Below, piece by piece: positions 17,987-26,448 of a stretch of DNA of 64,000 nucleotides. This stretch comes from Mumia xiangluensis (GTDB lineage: Bacteria; Actinomycetota; Actinomycetes; Propionibacteriales; Nocardioidaceae). Each line of letters starts with the position of its first letter. The first letter of the stretch is position 1. The notes under the pieces are model-generated. The model was given only the letters and a program-made list of their open reading frames with translations. It did not search any database and had not been told where the DNA came from. The stretch is taken from positions 400,359-464,358 of the forward strand of contig NZ_WJYO01000005.1 of assembly GCF_010994095.1 (NCBI RefSeq). The letters run 5' to 3'. The position numbers and the translations under genes were made by a program.

Positions 17987-18676
17987 TCACTCCCCGGCGA
18001 TCCGTGCCGCCTGCGTGGCGAGCTGGGCGACCGCATCGTCGCCGACCGCGTCGTTGACCTCGACCACGCCGACACGCGTGCCGACGTTGAACACGACGTA
18101 GCCCCCGGCGACCTGATCGGAGTCGAAGGCCGGGAAGTACCAGACCATGTGGTGCGGCTCGGACGACACGAGGACCGGGTCGCCGTACCCGAAGTCGCCA
18201 CCCTGGATCGCGTCGCACTCCTCGACCAGCGTCACGATCGAGTCCGCGGCCTCGGCGGCGAGCTCCGGGCTGTCGGTCTCCGCGAGCTGCTCGGTGACGT
18301 GCCTGTCACCACCCCCGACGAGCCGCCCGTCGATGCGTGTCACGTCGTCGGCGACGACGTCGCCCATCTGGAGGTCGCCCGTGCACGGACCGAGAACCAG
18401 CCACGGAACCCGCTTCTTGCGCGTGAAGTGGTGCCCGGTGATGTCGAAGTAGACGGGGGTGCTGACGAGGTTCTTCGCGCTGAGTCCCTCGGCTGTGCTC
18501 GTTGATGCTGCAGTCGGCGTGGTCGGTGCGGTCGGCGCGGACGATGTCGGGCTCGCCGTCGAGGGCCCGTCAGCGTGCGACCCCGTGTCGTTGCTGACCT
18601 GGACGACGGCGACCGCGCCGCCGAAGCCGGTGAGAGCCGCTGTGGCGCCCGCGATGATCGCGTGGTCGAGCCTCAT
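17987..18676 (-). CDS. membrane-anchored protein downstream of the ECF sigma gene
   Basis: A 229-residue protein with one N-terminal transmembrane or uncleaved signal segment (about 7-27), a Ser/Thr/Pro-rich linker (about 35-65), then a globular extracellular domain of about 160 residues with Cys pairs (GPCTGDL, EECDAIQGG) and several acidic strands. It starts 94 bp downstream of the sigma factor on the same strand, with a GGAGG-type site. A sigma-dependent target or a surface sensor is possible, but it lacks an anti-sigma zinc motif. Function unknown. Confidence 0.75.
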   Translation of the reverse strand: MRLDHAIIAGATAALTGFGGAVAVVQVSNDTGSHADGPSTASPTSSAPTAPTTPTAASTSTAEGLSAKNLVSTPVYFDITGHHFTRKKRVPWLVLGPCTGDLQMGDVVADDVTRIDGRLVGGGDRHVTEQLAETDSPELAAEAADSIVTLVEECDAIQGGDFGYGDPVLVSSEPHHMVWYFPAFDSDQVAGGYVVFNVGTRVGVVEVNDAVGDDAVAQLATQAARIAGE

Positions 18677-18770
18677 GGTCGTTCCTCCTGCCGGTGAGGT
18701 GCTGCGTGCACCCGTTCACTCCTTCTGATGCACGCGCCCGCGCTTTCGTTGGCGGCCACAGCAGGAAACT

Positions 18771-19328
18771 TCACGACGTCGCGCGGAGCGCCGCCCGCAT
18801 GAAGGTGCGAGCCGCGTGGATGCGGTCGCGTACGGTGCCGACGGACGTGCCCGTGATCTCGGCGATCTCGGCGTACGGCAGCGAGCCGAGGTCGCGCAGC
18901 ACGAACGCCTCCACGACCTGCGGCTTGCTCCGCTCGAGCTGGTCGAGCGCCTCCATGAGGTCCAGCCGCGTCCCCGCGATCACACTCGTCGTCCGCGGGT
19001 CAGCGGCCTCGGGCAGGTCCGGTACGCCGCTGTCGCTCGCGCGTCGACGCAGCCGCCGGTAGGTCATCCGCGCGCTGTTGGAGGCGATGACTGTCACCCA
19101 GCCCTCGAACGACCCCGTCCCCGTGTAGCCCGTGATGTTCTGTGCGATCGCGACGAGCGCGTCCTGCGTTGCGTCCTCGGCGTCTTCGGTGTGAGGGAGG
19201 AAGCGGGAGCAGCGTCGTACGACTGCGGGCCGGACGATCGCGAGCAGCTCCTCGAGCGCGTCGGCGTCACCTGAGCGAGCCCGCGCGACCAGGTCGTCCG
19301 GCGCCCAGCCGGGGGAGAGGGAGCTCAT
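18771..19328 (-). CDS. ECF-type RNA polymerase sigma factor
   Basis: A 185-residue sigma-70 family protein with only regions 2 and 4. Region 2 has DAEDATQDALVAIAQNITGY...FEGWVTVIASNSARMTYRRLRRR (about 47-90) and region 4 ends LPYAEIAEITGTSVGTVRDRIHAARTFMR, the -35-binding helix-turn-helix. It should redirect RNA polymerase to a small regulon. Its start codon overlaps, on the opposite strand, an in-frame upstream ATG of the Ser/Thr kinase gene, so the two promoters are face to back in a very small space. A membrane-anchored protein gene follows on the same strand. No anti-sigma gene is recognisable nearby; the adjacent kinase may supply the signal. Confidence 0.93.
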   Translation of the reverse strand: MSSLSPGWAPDDLVARARSGDADALEELLAIVRPAVVRRCSRFLPHTEDAEDATQDALVAIAQNITGYTGTGSFEGWVTVIASNSARMTYRRLRRRASDSGVPDLPEAADPRTTSVIAGTRLDLMEALDQLERSKPQVVEAFVLRDLGSLPYAEIAEITGTSVGTVRDRIHAARTFMRAALRATS

Positions 19329-19335
19329 GGGCCAC

Positions 19336-19341
19336 TATCTT
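19336..19341 (+). promoter_or_regulatory. -10 box of a probable leaderless promoter (Ser/Thr kinase)
   Basis: TATCTT ends 6 nt before the ATG at 19348. The box lies downstream of an alternative in-frame ATG at 19327, which argues for the shorter protein start. Confidence 0.45.
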
Positions 19342-19347
19342 GGCCCC

Positions 19348-20256
19348 ATGAAGCGGCTCGGGCGCTACCGCCTCGTGCGTGTTCTCGGCTCCGGCGCGTT
19401 CGCCACGGTGTGGCTCGGCGAGGATCCCGACCTCGAGACCGAGGTGGCGGTGAAGGTGCTGGCCGACAACTGGGCGACCAACGCCGACGTACGCGAGCGG
19501 TTCCTGGCCGAGGCACGCCTGCTGCGTCGGGTGGACGACCCGCGCGTCGTCCGGGTGTTCGACATCGGTGTGAGCGAGGACGACCGGCCGTTCTTCGTGA
19601 TGGAGCACGTCCGTGGTGGCACGCTCGCCGACCGGATGGGCGGCCTGAGCACGGGGGAGTCCCTCGCGTACGGCGCCGCCACGGCACGCGCGCTGCACGT
19701 GCTCCACGAGGCCGGGGTCGTCCACCGCGACGTGAAGCCGAGCAACCTGCTCGTCGACGATCGTACGACGCCTCCGCGCCTCGTCGTCTCGGACCTGGGC
19801 AGCGCCAAGGTGCTTGCCGAGGCATCCGGTCTCACGGTCACGACCGGCACCCCGCTCTACATGGCGCCGGAGCAGGTCCACCAGAGCGACGGGTTCGATG
19901 CCCGCGCTGACGTCTATGCGGTCGCCGCGGTCACGTACCACCTGCTCGCCGGGCGTCCCGCGTTCGGCGACACCAGCCCGGCAGCGGTGCTGGCCCGTCG
20001 TGCCGGCACCCGACCGGCACCGTTGGCGGCCTCCCTCGGCCAACCCGCGGCGCTGGACCGGCTGATGCTGCGCGCGCTGAGCTGGGATCCGAGCAAGCGT
20101 CCCGCGACCGCCGCACAGCTTGCGAACGAGCTCGAGCGGTTGGCAGACGACCAGCCGGCGAGCGTACGGCGGGAGGTCTCGCCGCTGCTCGTGCTGGTGA
20201 TCTGCGTCGGGCTCTTCTTGAGCCTGTTCACGATCACGTACTTCGCACTTCGCTAG
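19348..20256 (+). CDS. membrane-anchored Hanks-type Ser/Thr protein kinase
   Basis: An intact eukaryotic-like kinase domain spans about residues 5-265: Gly loop LGSGAFATVWLG, catalytic Lys in VAVKVLAD, HRDVKPSNLL catalytic loop and an APE-equivalent MAPEQVHQ. The metal-binding motif reads DLG (SDLGSAK) instead of the usual DFG. One transmembrane helix near the C-terminus (about 278-298) leaves almost no outer domain, so this is a cytoplasmic kinase tethered to the membrane without a sensor such as PASTA. Start 19348 is preferred over 19327 because of a leaderless -10. It is divergent from the ECF sigma gene with essentially no spacer, suggesting linked regulation. Confidence 0.93.
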   Translation: MKRLGRYRLVRVLGSGAFATVWLGEDPDLETEVAVKVLADNWATNADVRERFLAEARLLRRVDDPRVVRVFDIGVSEDDRPFFVMEHVRGGTLADRMGGLSTGESLAYGAATARALHVLHEAGVVHRDVKPSNLLVDDRTTPPRLVVSDLGSAKVLAEASGLTVTTGTPLYMAPEQVHQSDGFDARADVYAVAAVTYHLLAGRPAFGDTSPAAVLARRAGTRPAPLAASLGQPAALDRLMLRALSWDPSKRPATAAQLANELERLADDQPASVRREVSPLLVLVICVGLFLSLFTITYFALR

Positions 20257-20276
20257 CCCGTCGACTCAATACGATA

Positions 20277-20282
20277 TATGAT
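20277..20282 (+). promoter_or_regulatory. -10 box of a probable leaderless promoter (NAD-binding reductase)
   Basis: TATGAT ends 7 nt before the ATG at 20290. An ATG at 20278 lies inside the box itself, so 20290 is the more likely start. Confidence 0.5.
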
Positions 20283-20289
20283 CTGCGCC

Positions 20290-21387
20290 ATGGCCTACAG
20301 CACGATCACCAACCTCGACGCAGCCTCCGCCCAGCAGCACAGCCGCGAGCTGCGCGCGCGCCTGCTCTCCAGCGCCTCCACCACGTACGCGACCGGTCCG
20401 ACCGGCAGCGGCAACGGCGAGCGGGTCCTGGTGCTCGGCGGCACCGGCTACATCGGCCGGGCACTGGTGCCGGAGCTGGCCAAGCGCGGATACAAGCCTG
20501 CGGTGCTGGCGCGCGACGCGGCCGTCAAGGACGATGCCGTGTTCGCCGACGCGGAGATCGTGGTCGGCGACCCGACACGCGCGGCGGACGTCGAGAACGC
20601 CGTGGCGCTGGCCCCGACGGCGGTGGTCATCTCCCTGCTCAGCGGGCGCCGCCCCAACGACGCCGACGAGTGCAAGGCCGTCGACTACGACGCCGTCATC
20701 AACGGCATCCGTTCGGCCGTCGCGCACGACGTCCAGCAGTTCATCCACATCAGCGACTTCGGCGCATACCGGCCCGAGCTGATCCCGCAGGTCTATAAGC
20801 TGCAGGTCGAGGGTGAGCTCATCGGCCAGCACCACGGCGCGCTGCCGTGGACGATCATCCGGCCGACCGCGTACTACCCGTACCTCTCGATGACGTTCGG
20901 CGACGTCAAGAACGGCCTGCCGTACCGCATCTTCGACCACGGCGAGTACAACGTGGTCAACCCGATCGCACGCGAGGACCTCGCCGAGTTCATCACCAAC
21001 CAGGTGCTGTCGGCCGACGCGTTCGGTCGCGTCCTGCCCGTCGGTGGTCCGTGGGTCCCCGAGAACGTCGTCACCCTCAAGGACGCCGGCCAGATGATGT
21101 TCGACATCACGGGCCGCGAGCCGCAGTGGGACGTCGTGCCGATGGCCACGTGGGACAAGAAGATCGCCCGCCTCGTCCGCATCGGCAAGCTCAGCAAGAA
21201 GGTCGCGCCGGTCGCCTACTACCTCGAGGCCGCGAAGTACTGGTCGGTCGTCGACCACGTCGCACCCGCGTACGGCACGCGCACGCTGGCCGGGTTCATG
21301 GACAAGCTCAAGGACCGGGAGTTCCCGACGGGCAGCTTCCGTGACCGCATGAAGAACGGCACCGCCGTGATGCCGACCGACATCTGA
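20290..21387 (+). CDS. NmrA-like / divinyl-reductase-like NAD(P)-binding protein
   Basis: An atypical short-chain dehydrogenase of about 365 residues. An extended N-terminal helix (about 1-35) precedes the Rossmann fold with VLVLGGTGYIGRALVPELAKRG (about 44-65). HISDFGAY and LPWTIIRPTAYYPYLS follow in the positions used by the isoflavone-reductase and divinyl-chlorophyllide reductase (BciA-like) group. No other pigment genes are present, so chlorophyll synthesis is very unlikely; an oxidoreductase or redox sensor acting on an unknown substrate is more plausible. The start is set by the leaderless -10 at 20277. It stands alone, convergent with the next gene. Confidence 0.82.
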   Translation: MAYSTITNLDAASAQQHSRELRARLLSSASTTYATGPTGSGNGERVLVLGGTGYIGRALVPELAKRGYKPAVLARDAAVKDDAVFADAEIVVGDPTRAADVENAVALAPTAVVISLLSGRRPNDADECKAVDYDAVINGIRSAVAHDVQQFIHISDFGAYRPELIPQVYKLQVEGELIGQHHGALPWTIIRPTAYYPYLSMTFGDVKNGLPYRIFDHGEYNVVNPIAREDLAEFITNQVLSADAFGRVLPVGGPWVPENVVTLKDAGQMMFDITGREPQWDVVPMATWDKKIARLVRIGKLSKKVAPVAYYLEAAKYWSVVDHVAPAYGTRTLAGFMDKLKDREFPTGSFRDRMKNGTAVMPTDI

Positions 21388-21409
21388 GTCACCGCAAGGC
21401 CGGTCGGCC

Positions 21410-22927
21410 TCACGCTCGGCGGCTGCGCAGGTGGTCGCCGAGGTGCCCGACGTAGACCTTGCCGGTCGGCCCACTGGTGTCGTCGTAGAAGTACATGCGT
21501 GGGTTCGGACGCCCGCCGCCGAGCTGGATCCGGATGTGCGTCCCGTAGAACGCGCGTCCTTCGGAGGCGACCTCCACGGGCACCGCGAACGTCCGGATGC
21601 CTCGCAGCTCGCGGTCTCGCTGGGTGTACGAGGTCTCGCCGGTGGCGACGTGCCTCTCGCTGAGGAGCTCGTGGGGGCGGTCGGCCACGTACGTGCGCAG
21701 GTTCGCGGCACGGGTCCGGCCGTCCGCCTTCGCTGCGGCGTACTGGTCGAGGATCGCGAGCGCCGCCCAGGTCCGTCGTCGCCATCGTGCGGCCTTCGGA
21801 TAGCCGTCCAGGGCGCCGGCGCGGTCGGCGAGATCGTCGGCGAGCACGACGTGGGTCAGCTCGTCGCCCGCCGCTGACAGCAGCTCGGCGAAGGTCGCGA
21901 ACTCCCGATCGGCGATGGGTGGCTGCGGGTCGGGCTCAGGCCGTGGCACGACGGCCGGCGCTGCCGCCGCCTTCTCCGCCGGCGGTCGTACGCCGTCGCT
22001 CGGGGCTCGAGACCCCGCACTCCGCTCGTGCTCCAGCTCGCGGATGCGGCGCCGCGCCTTGCGGAGATCGCCCTCGAGCGCGGCGATCCGGCCACGCTCG
22101 CGGCCCAGCTCTGCGACCAGCGCGACGTCGGCCGCGGACTCGGCTTCGGCGTCCTGGTCGACCCCCGGCGCAGCCCCATGGGCGGCGAGCGCCTCCTGGA
22201 TGATCGTGCCCACCTCGCGGGCGGCCGTGGCGACGGTCAGCGCTGCGGCGCGAGGGTTGGTCCGACCGGGCGTGAACGTGACGATCGGGCGTGCCGTCCT
22301 CTCCGCTGCCGTGGCGGCGACGACGGCGGACCCCGGACGAGGGAGCGTGAGCCCGCGCGGCCCCACCACGGCCTGAACGGCGTCGCGGACGCGGTCGGGG
22401 ATCACCAGCACGGGGATGACCGAGCGGGCCGCCGAGGGGACCAGTGCTCGCGCGGCCGCGACGACGGGCGAGGCCGTGTCCTCGGCGCACACGAGCACGG
22501 CCAACGACGGCAGGTCGGCGTTCCACCAGCGTTCGATCACCGACACGGGGCCGCCGACGAGATCGATCACCGCGACCGGGTCGGTGAGCGGCTGGCCGAA
22601 GACGGTACGGAGCTCCTCTGGCGGCAGGCCGGTCGCCGTGAGCACGTCCTGGCCGAGGGGTCCGGCCTGCATCGGCGCGGTCCCGACGAAGACCGCCCGC
22701 GGGTCGGGAGGTCGCTGTCCCGCCTCGAGGGGCGAGGGGATCGCCAGCGCGCGATGGGAGTCGTCGATCTGAACGCGTGCGACGGACTCGATGTGGCTGC
22801 CGCCGACCCGAGCCCGGACGTGGCTCACGACGATGTCGTCGCCGGGCTTGCGAACCAGGCTCTGATCGCGGTAGGCGTCCCAGACACGGGCAGGCACGAG
22901 AACGACACCACCGCCGAACCGGTGCAT
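21410..22927 (-). CDS. coiled-coil protein of unknown function
   Basis: A 505-residue cytoplasmic protein in three parts. Residues about 1-230 are alpha/beta (ALAIPSPLEAG, TDPVAVIDLVGGPVSVIERWW, VIPVLVIPDR). About 255-310 is a strong coiled coil (RIAALEGDLRKARRRIRELEHERS), followed by a Pro-rich linker. The C-terminal 150 residues begin FATFAELLSAAGDELTHVVLADDLADRA and end with a beta-rich stretch (FYGTHIRIQLGGGR...MYFYDDT...KVYVGHLGDHL). That last block resembles the small RelE-like domains that close some actinobacterial phage- or defence-associated proteins, but this is only an impression. No partner gene is adjacent. Confidence 0.7.
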   Translation of the reverse strand: MHRFGGGVVLVPARVWDAYRDQSLVRKPGDDIVVSHVRARVGGSHIESVARVQIDDSHRALAIPSPLEAGQRPPDPRAVFVGTAPMQAGPLGQDVLTATGLPPEELRTVFGQPLTDPVAVIDLVGGPVSVIERWWNADLPSLAVLVCAEDTASPVVAAARALVPSAARSVIPVLVIPDRVRDAVQAVVGPRGLTLPRPGSAVVAATAAERTARPIVTFTPGRTNPRAAALTVATAAREVGTIIQEALAAHGAAPGVDQDAEAESAADVALVAELGRERGRIAALEGDLRKARRRIRELEHERSAGSRAPSDGVRPPAEKAAAAPAVVPRPEPDPQPPIADREFATFAELLSAAGDELTHVVLADDLADRAGALDGYPKAARWRRRTWAALAILDQYAAAKADGRTRAANLRTYVADRPHELLSERHVATGETSYTQRDRELRGIRTFAVPVEVASEGRAFYGTHIRIQLGGGRPNPRMYFYDDTSGPTGKVYVGHLGDHLRSRRA

Positions 22928-23122
22928 CGGTCGTCACCGCCTTTCCCAGGGGAGCGACTACCCTCGCACGTCGCGAGGGTCGCGCGGAGCGGTTGTCCAC
23001 AGTCACTCCGAGACTTCCACTCACCCTGATCAGGAGTCTCCCGGCACCCGGTGGATGTCGTTAGCCTCGAACGGCTTGCGACCGTCACCGAGCTCACCAG
23101 GCGAAAGGCACTCCGTACCCTC

Positions 23123-25131
23123 ATGCCCACCACCGAGGCACCCGAGCACGCCACCGACCCGTCCCGCCGCGCCGTCCTGCGGGGCATCGCCGCATCCGCA
23201 CTCACCCTGACCGTCGCGCCGATGCCGCGGGGCGACGCCGACCCAACATCATCGTCGTCTCGATCGACGACCTCGGGTGGGACGAGCTCGGCTGCTACGG
23301 CAACACCTTCAACGAGACGCCCCACATCGACCGGCTCGCACGCGAGGGCCTGCAGCTCGACACCGCGTACGCCGCCGCGCCGCTGTGCTCGCCGACCCGC
23401 GCCGCGCTCATCACCGGTCAGTACCCGGCCCGCACGGGGATCACCGACTTCCTCCGCGGCGAGCCGGCACCCAGCGACAAGCACCTCTCGCCTGACATCC
23501 GGACCGTCCCCGACGTGCTCGGACCGTACGGCTACACGACGGGGCTGATCGGGAAGTGGCACCTGACCGAGCGCTACTCCGGCGACTACCGCAGCCGCCC
23601 CGGCAACCCGTACGCGCACGGGTTCGACGAGGTCATCGCGTCGGAGCAGAAGTACATCGGCGACGGTGACTACTTCCACCCGTACTTCTTCATGCCGGAC
23701 CTGCCGGCGCGCGAGCCCGACGAGTACCTCACGGACCGGCTGGCGCAGGAGACCGTCGACTTCATCGGCCGCCACCGTGACGAGCCCTTCTTCCTCCACG
23801 TCTCGAACTACGCGGTCCACACGAGGCTGGACGCGAAACCTGATCTCGTGGCGAAGTACGCGGCGAAGCCGGGCGCCGGCGACTCACCGAACCGTCCCGT
23901 GCTCGCGGCGATGCTCGAGAGCGTCGACGACCAGGTCGGCCGGATCGCGGCGACGCTCGTCGAGCTCGGCATCGCTCGCGACACCCTGCTGCTCGTGACG
24001 TCGGACAACGGCGGCCCGTACCGCGACGCCAACAGGCCGCTGCGCGGAGGCAAGGGCGAGCTGTACGAAGGCGGGATCCGCGTCCCGCTGATCGCGTCGT
24101 GGCCAGGCACGATCCGTCCGGGCCGCCGGGACGCGACGCCGACGAGCACGATCGACATCCTGCCGACGGCACTCGATCTGGCGGGTGGACGTCTGCGGGG
24201 CAACGACTTCGACGGCGTGAGCATCGCGCCGATCCTCACCGGACGCGGCCGCGTCCATCGCGACTCGTTGTTCTGGGTCTACCCGCACTTCATCGGCAGC
24301 ACGCATCCGCACGCGGCCGTACGCCGCGGCCGCTACAAGCTCGTCCAGTACCTCCGTGACGGGCGTACCGAGCTGTACGACCTCGCTCGCGACCCGGGCG
24401 AGACCACCGACATCTCCGCGGAGGAGGTCGTCACCGAGCGCATCCTGCGGGCGCACCTGCGCGCCCACCTGGCCGACGTCGACGTGCTCCCGCCGCCGCC
24501 CTCGCGTGCGGCCTACCCGCACCGCGAGCTCGAGGAGACCTTCGACGGCGACCTCTCGCGCTGGGAGACCCTGCCGGTCGGGGCCGCCTTCGGCGAGGTA
24601 GCCGTGCGGGACGGGCAGCTCGCGGTCACCGCCGCGCGGATGACGCATCTCGTCTTCCGCTCCGACGTGGCACCGAGCTCCGACGAGGTGGCCGTCGTCC
24701 TCGACACGGGCACCTTCGCCGAGTCCGGGAGCCAGGACACCGTCTTCGTCGGGCTCGCGAAGGACGCCGGCAACTACCTGCTGTTCCGCTACCACAACGG
24801 TCTCCACCGGGTCGGTTGGGACCTGCGCATCGACGGCGCGCTGATCACCGCCGGTGGCGAGCCACTGGGGAACCTCGACGGCTCGGTCGATCTCACCGGT
24901 CCTGCCGCTCGGTACGCGTTCGTGCTCCGCGGCACGTCGGCGACCGCCTACGCCGACCAGGGGAGCGGGTGGGAGTTCCTCTACTCCGTCGACGTCGGCG
25001 GAGCGGTCGACCTCGCCGACCCGGCCGTACGCGCGTCGTACCGGTACGCGGCGAGCGTCCGGCTCGACGACGGCACGATCACGCTCGACGGGATCACGGC
25101 TCACCGCGCACGGCCTTTTAGACCACATTAA
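23123..25131 (+). CDS. Tat-secreted sulfatase with C-terminal LamG-like domain; reading frame broken near 23230
   Basis: A type I sulfatase (arylsulfatase family) that hydrolyses sulfate esters outside the cell. The Tat signal (SRRAVLRGIAASALTLTVAP) is in one frame from ATG 23123. The mature enzyme is in the -1 frame from about 23240: PNIIVVSIDDLGWDELGCYG, then CSPTR with the Cys that becomes formylglycine (23385-23400), GKWH and TSDNGG. A sandwich domain of about 190 residues (LEETFDGDLSRWETLP...) ends the protein. No ATG, GTG or TTG lies in the enzyme frame before 23515, so the enzyme cannot start independently with its active site. One base added to the GGGG run at 23229-23232 would join signal and enzyme. 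Either a sequencing slip or a real pseudogene. Confidence 0.75.
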
Positions 25132-25146
25132 GGCAATAAAGTGGTG

Positions 25147-25152
25147 TAAGAT
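25147..25152 (+). promoter_or_regulatory. -10 box of a probable leaderless promoter (Fic gene)
   Basis: TAAGAT ends 6 nt before the ATG at 25159, in the small AT-rich gap after the sulfatase gene (TTAAGGCAATAAAGTGG lies just upstream). Confidence 0.5.
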
Positions 25153-25158
25153 GCCAGG

Positions 25159-26388
25159 ATGGACCACGGAGACGGCGGTTTCGCGATCGGGTGGGAGTCC
25201 CACCCGTGGGAGCGCGAGCCCGATCGCGCCGCTTCTCGACGTCAGCGCCTGTCCGCTCGCGGCCCGTACGAGGCAGCCGTCCCGGCCCGCATCGCCGAGG
25301 TCTCCGTGCAGGTCGGCGCCGAGCTCCAGGCAGAGGCCGAGGACGCGGTCCGCGAGATCACGCGCTTCGACGCGGAGGTCGGCGGCCTCGCCGGCCGACG
25401 CGCTGACGCCGAAGAATCCGCTGCCGAGCTGGCTCCGCTGGCCTCGGTGCTGCTGCGGACCGAGTCCGCGTCCTCGTCGGAGATCGAGGGTGTCACCGCG
25501 GGAGCTCGAGCGTTGGCCATGGCGGCGATCGCCGCGAGGTCCGGCCCGAACGCCCAGCTCGTCACGGCGAACGTCGCCGCGATGCAGCGTGCGGTCGCGC
25601 TGGCCGACGACATCAGCGTCGGCTCGATCCTCGCGGCCCACGAGGCGCTGCTGATCGGTCACGAGTACGCCGCACCCGGTCGCCTCCGCGATCAGCAGGT
25701 CTGGATCGGGAGCAACGCCCTCAGCCCGCACACCGCGTCGTTCGTCCCGCCCCACCACTCGCGGGTGGCGGCAGATCTCGACGACCTGATCGCCTTCGTC
25801 AAGCGGGCGGACCTGCCTGTCCTGGTGCACGTGGCCATCGCGCACGCTCAGTTCGAGACGATCCACCCGTTCAACGACGGGAACGGGCGTGTCGGGCGCA
25901 CCCTCGTCCACGCGATGCTGCGTCGCTCCGACGTCACGCGGCGGTTGACGGTGCCGGTGTCGGCCGGTCTGCTGACGGACACGTCCGGATACTTCCGCGC
26001 GCTGACGGACTATCGCGCCGGCAACGTCGAGCCGATCGTCCGACAGTTCGCCGACGCATCGTTCCGTGCCGTCGGCAACGGGAGACAGCTGGTCGAGGAC
26101 CTCGACCGGATCTACGACGCGTGGCTCGAGCGGCTCGGGTCCCGTCGAGGCTCGGCTGCTCGACGCCTCCTGCCGTCCCTGCTGAATCAACCGGCAGTCG
26201 ACGTCGCCTATGTCGAGAACACCGTCGGCGTCGCGCTCTCCGCTGCCCAGCGCGCGGTCGAGCAGCTGGAGGATGCCGGGATCCTGTCGCGCTCAGGCGA
26301 TGGCCGACGAAACCGGGTGTGGATCGCGCCGGAGGTCATCGACGCGCTGGACCGGTTCGCCGAGCGCGTGGGCCGTCGCGGCTGGTGA
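25159..26388 (+). CDS. Fic domain AMP-transferase, self-inhibited (class II type)
   Basis: A 409-residue Fic protein. The active-site motif HPFNDGNGRVGR (about 235-246) is complete, so it should transfer AMP from ATP to a hydroxyl on a target protein. Upstream, SSSEIEG (about 108-114) matches the inhibitory (S/T)xxxE(G/N) helix motif placed N-terminal to the Fic core, as in class II proteins, so no separate antitoxin is needed. The N-terminal Fic_N-like region and a C-terminal winged helix (VENTVGVALSAAQRAVEQLEDAGILSR, about 350-380) complete the usual layout. Leaderless start. Convergent with the organosulfur operon, separated by a perfect bidirectional stem-loop. Target unknown. Confidence 0.92.
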   Translation: MDHGDGGFAIGWESHPWEREPDRAASRRQRLSARGPYEAAVPARIAEVSVQVGAELQAEAEDAVREITRFDAEVGGLAGRRADAEESAAELAPLASVLLRTESASSSEIEGVTAGARALAMAAIAARSGPNAQLVTANVAAMQRAVALADDISVGSILAAHEALLIGHEYAAPGRLRDQQVWIGSNALSPHTASFVPPHHSRVAADLDDLIAFVKRADLPVLVHVAIAHAQFETIHPFNDGNGRVGRTLVHAMLRRSDVTRRLTVPVSAGLLTDTSGYFRALTDYRAGNVEPIVRQFADASFRAVGNGRQLVEDLDRIYDAWLERLGSRRGSAARRLLPSLLNQPAVDVAYVENTVGVALSAAQRAVEQLEDAGILSRSGDGRRNRVWIAPEVIDALDRFAERVGRRGW

Positions 26389-26394
26389 GTGCCG

Positions 26395-26427
26395 ATCGGG
26401 GGCGAGCTGAGATGGCTCGCCCCCGAT
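26395..26427. terminator. bidirectional stem-loop between Fic gene and organosulfur operon
   Basis: A perfect 13-bp stem, ATCGGGGGCGAGC (26395-26407) with GCTCGCCCCCGAT (26415-26427), closes a 7-nt loop. It lies between two convergent stop codons and can serve both strands. Confidence 0.8.
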
Positions 26428-26448
26428 GGCAGGTCGTACGACTCCGGC

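Noticed and set aside
20290..21387. Chlorophyll divinyl reductase
   Set aside because: Motif similarity only; no pigment-synthesis neighbours and the organism type is non-phototrophic.
21397..21410. Terminator between the NmrA-like gene and the coiled-coil gene
   Set aside because: AGGCCGGTCGGCCT gives only a 5-6 bp stem with a 2-4 nt loop; too weak to list as a feature.
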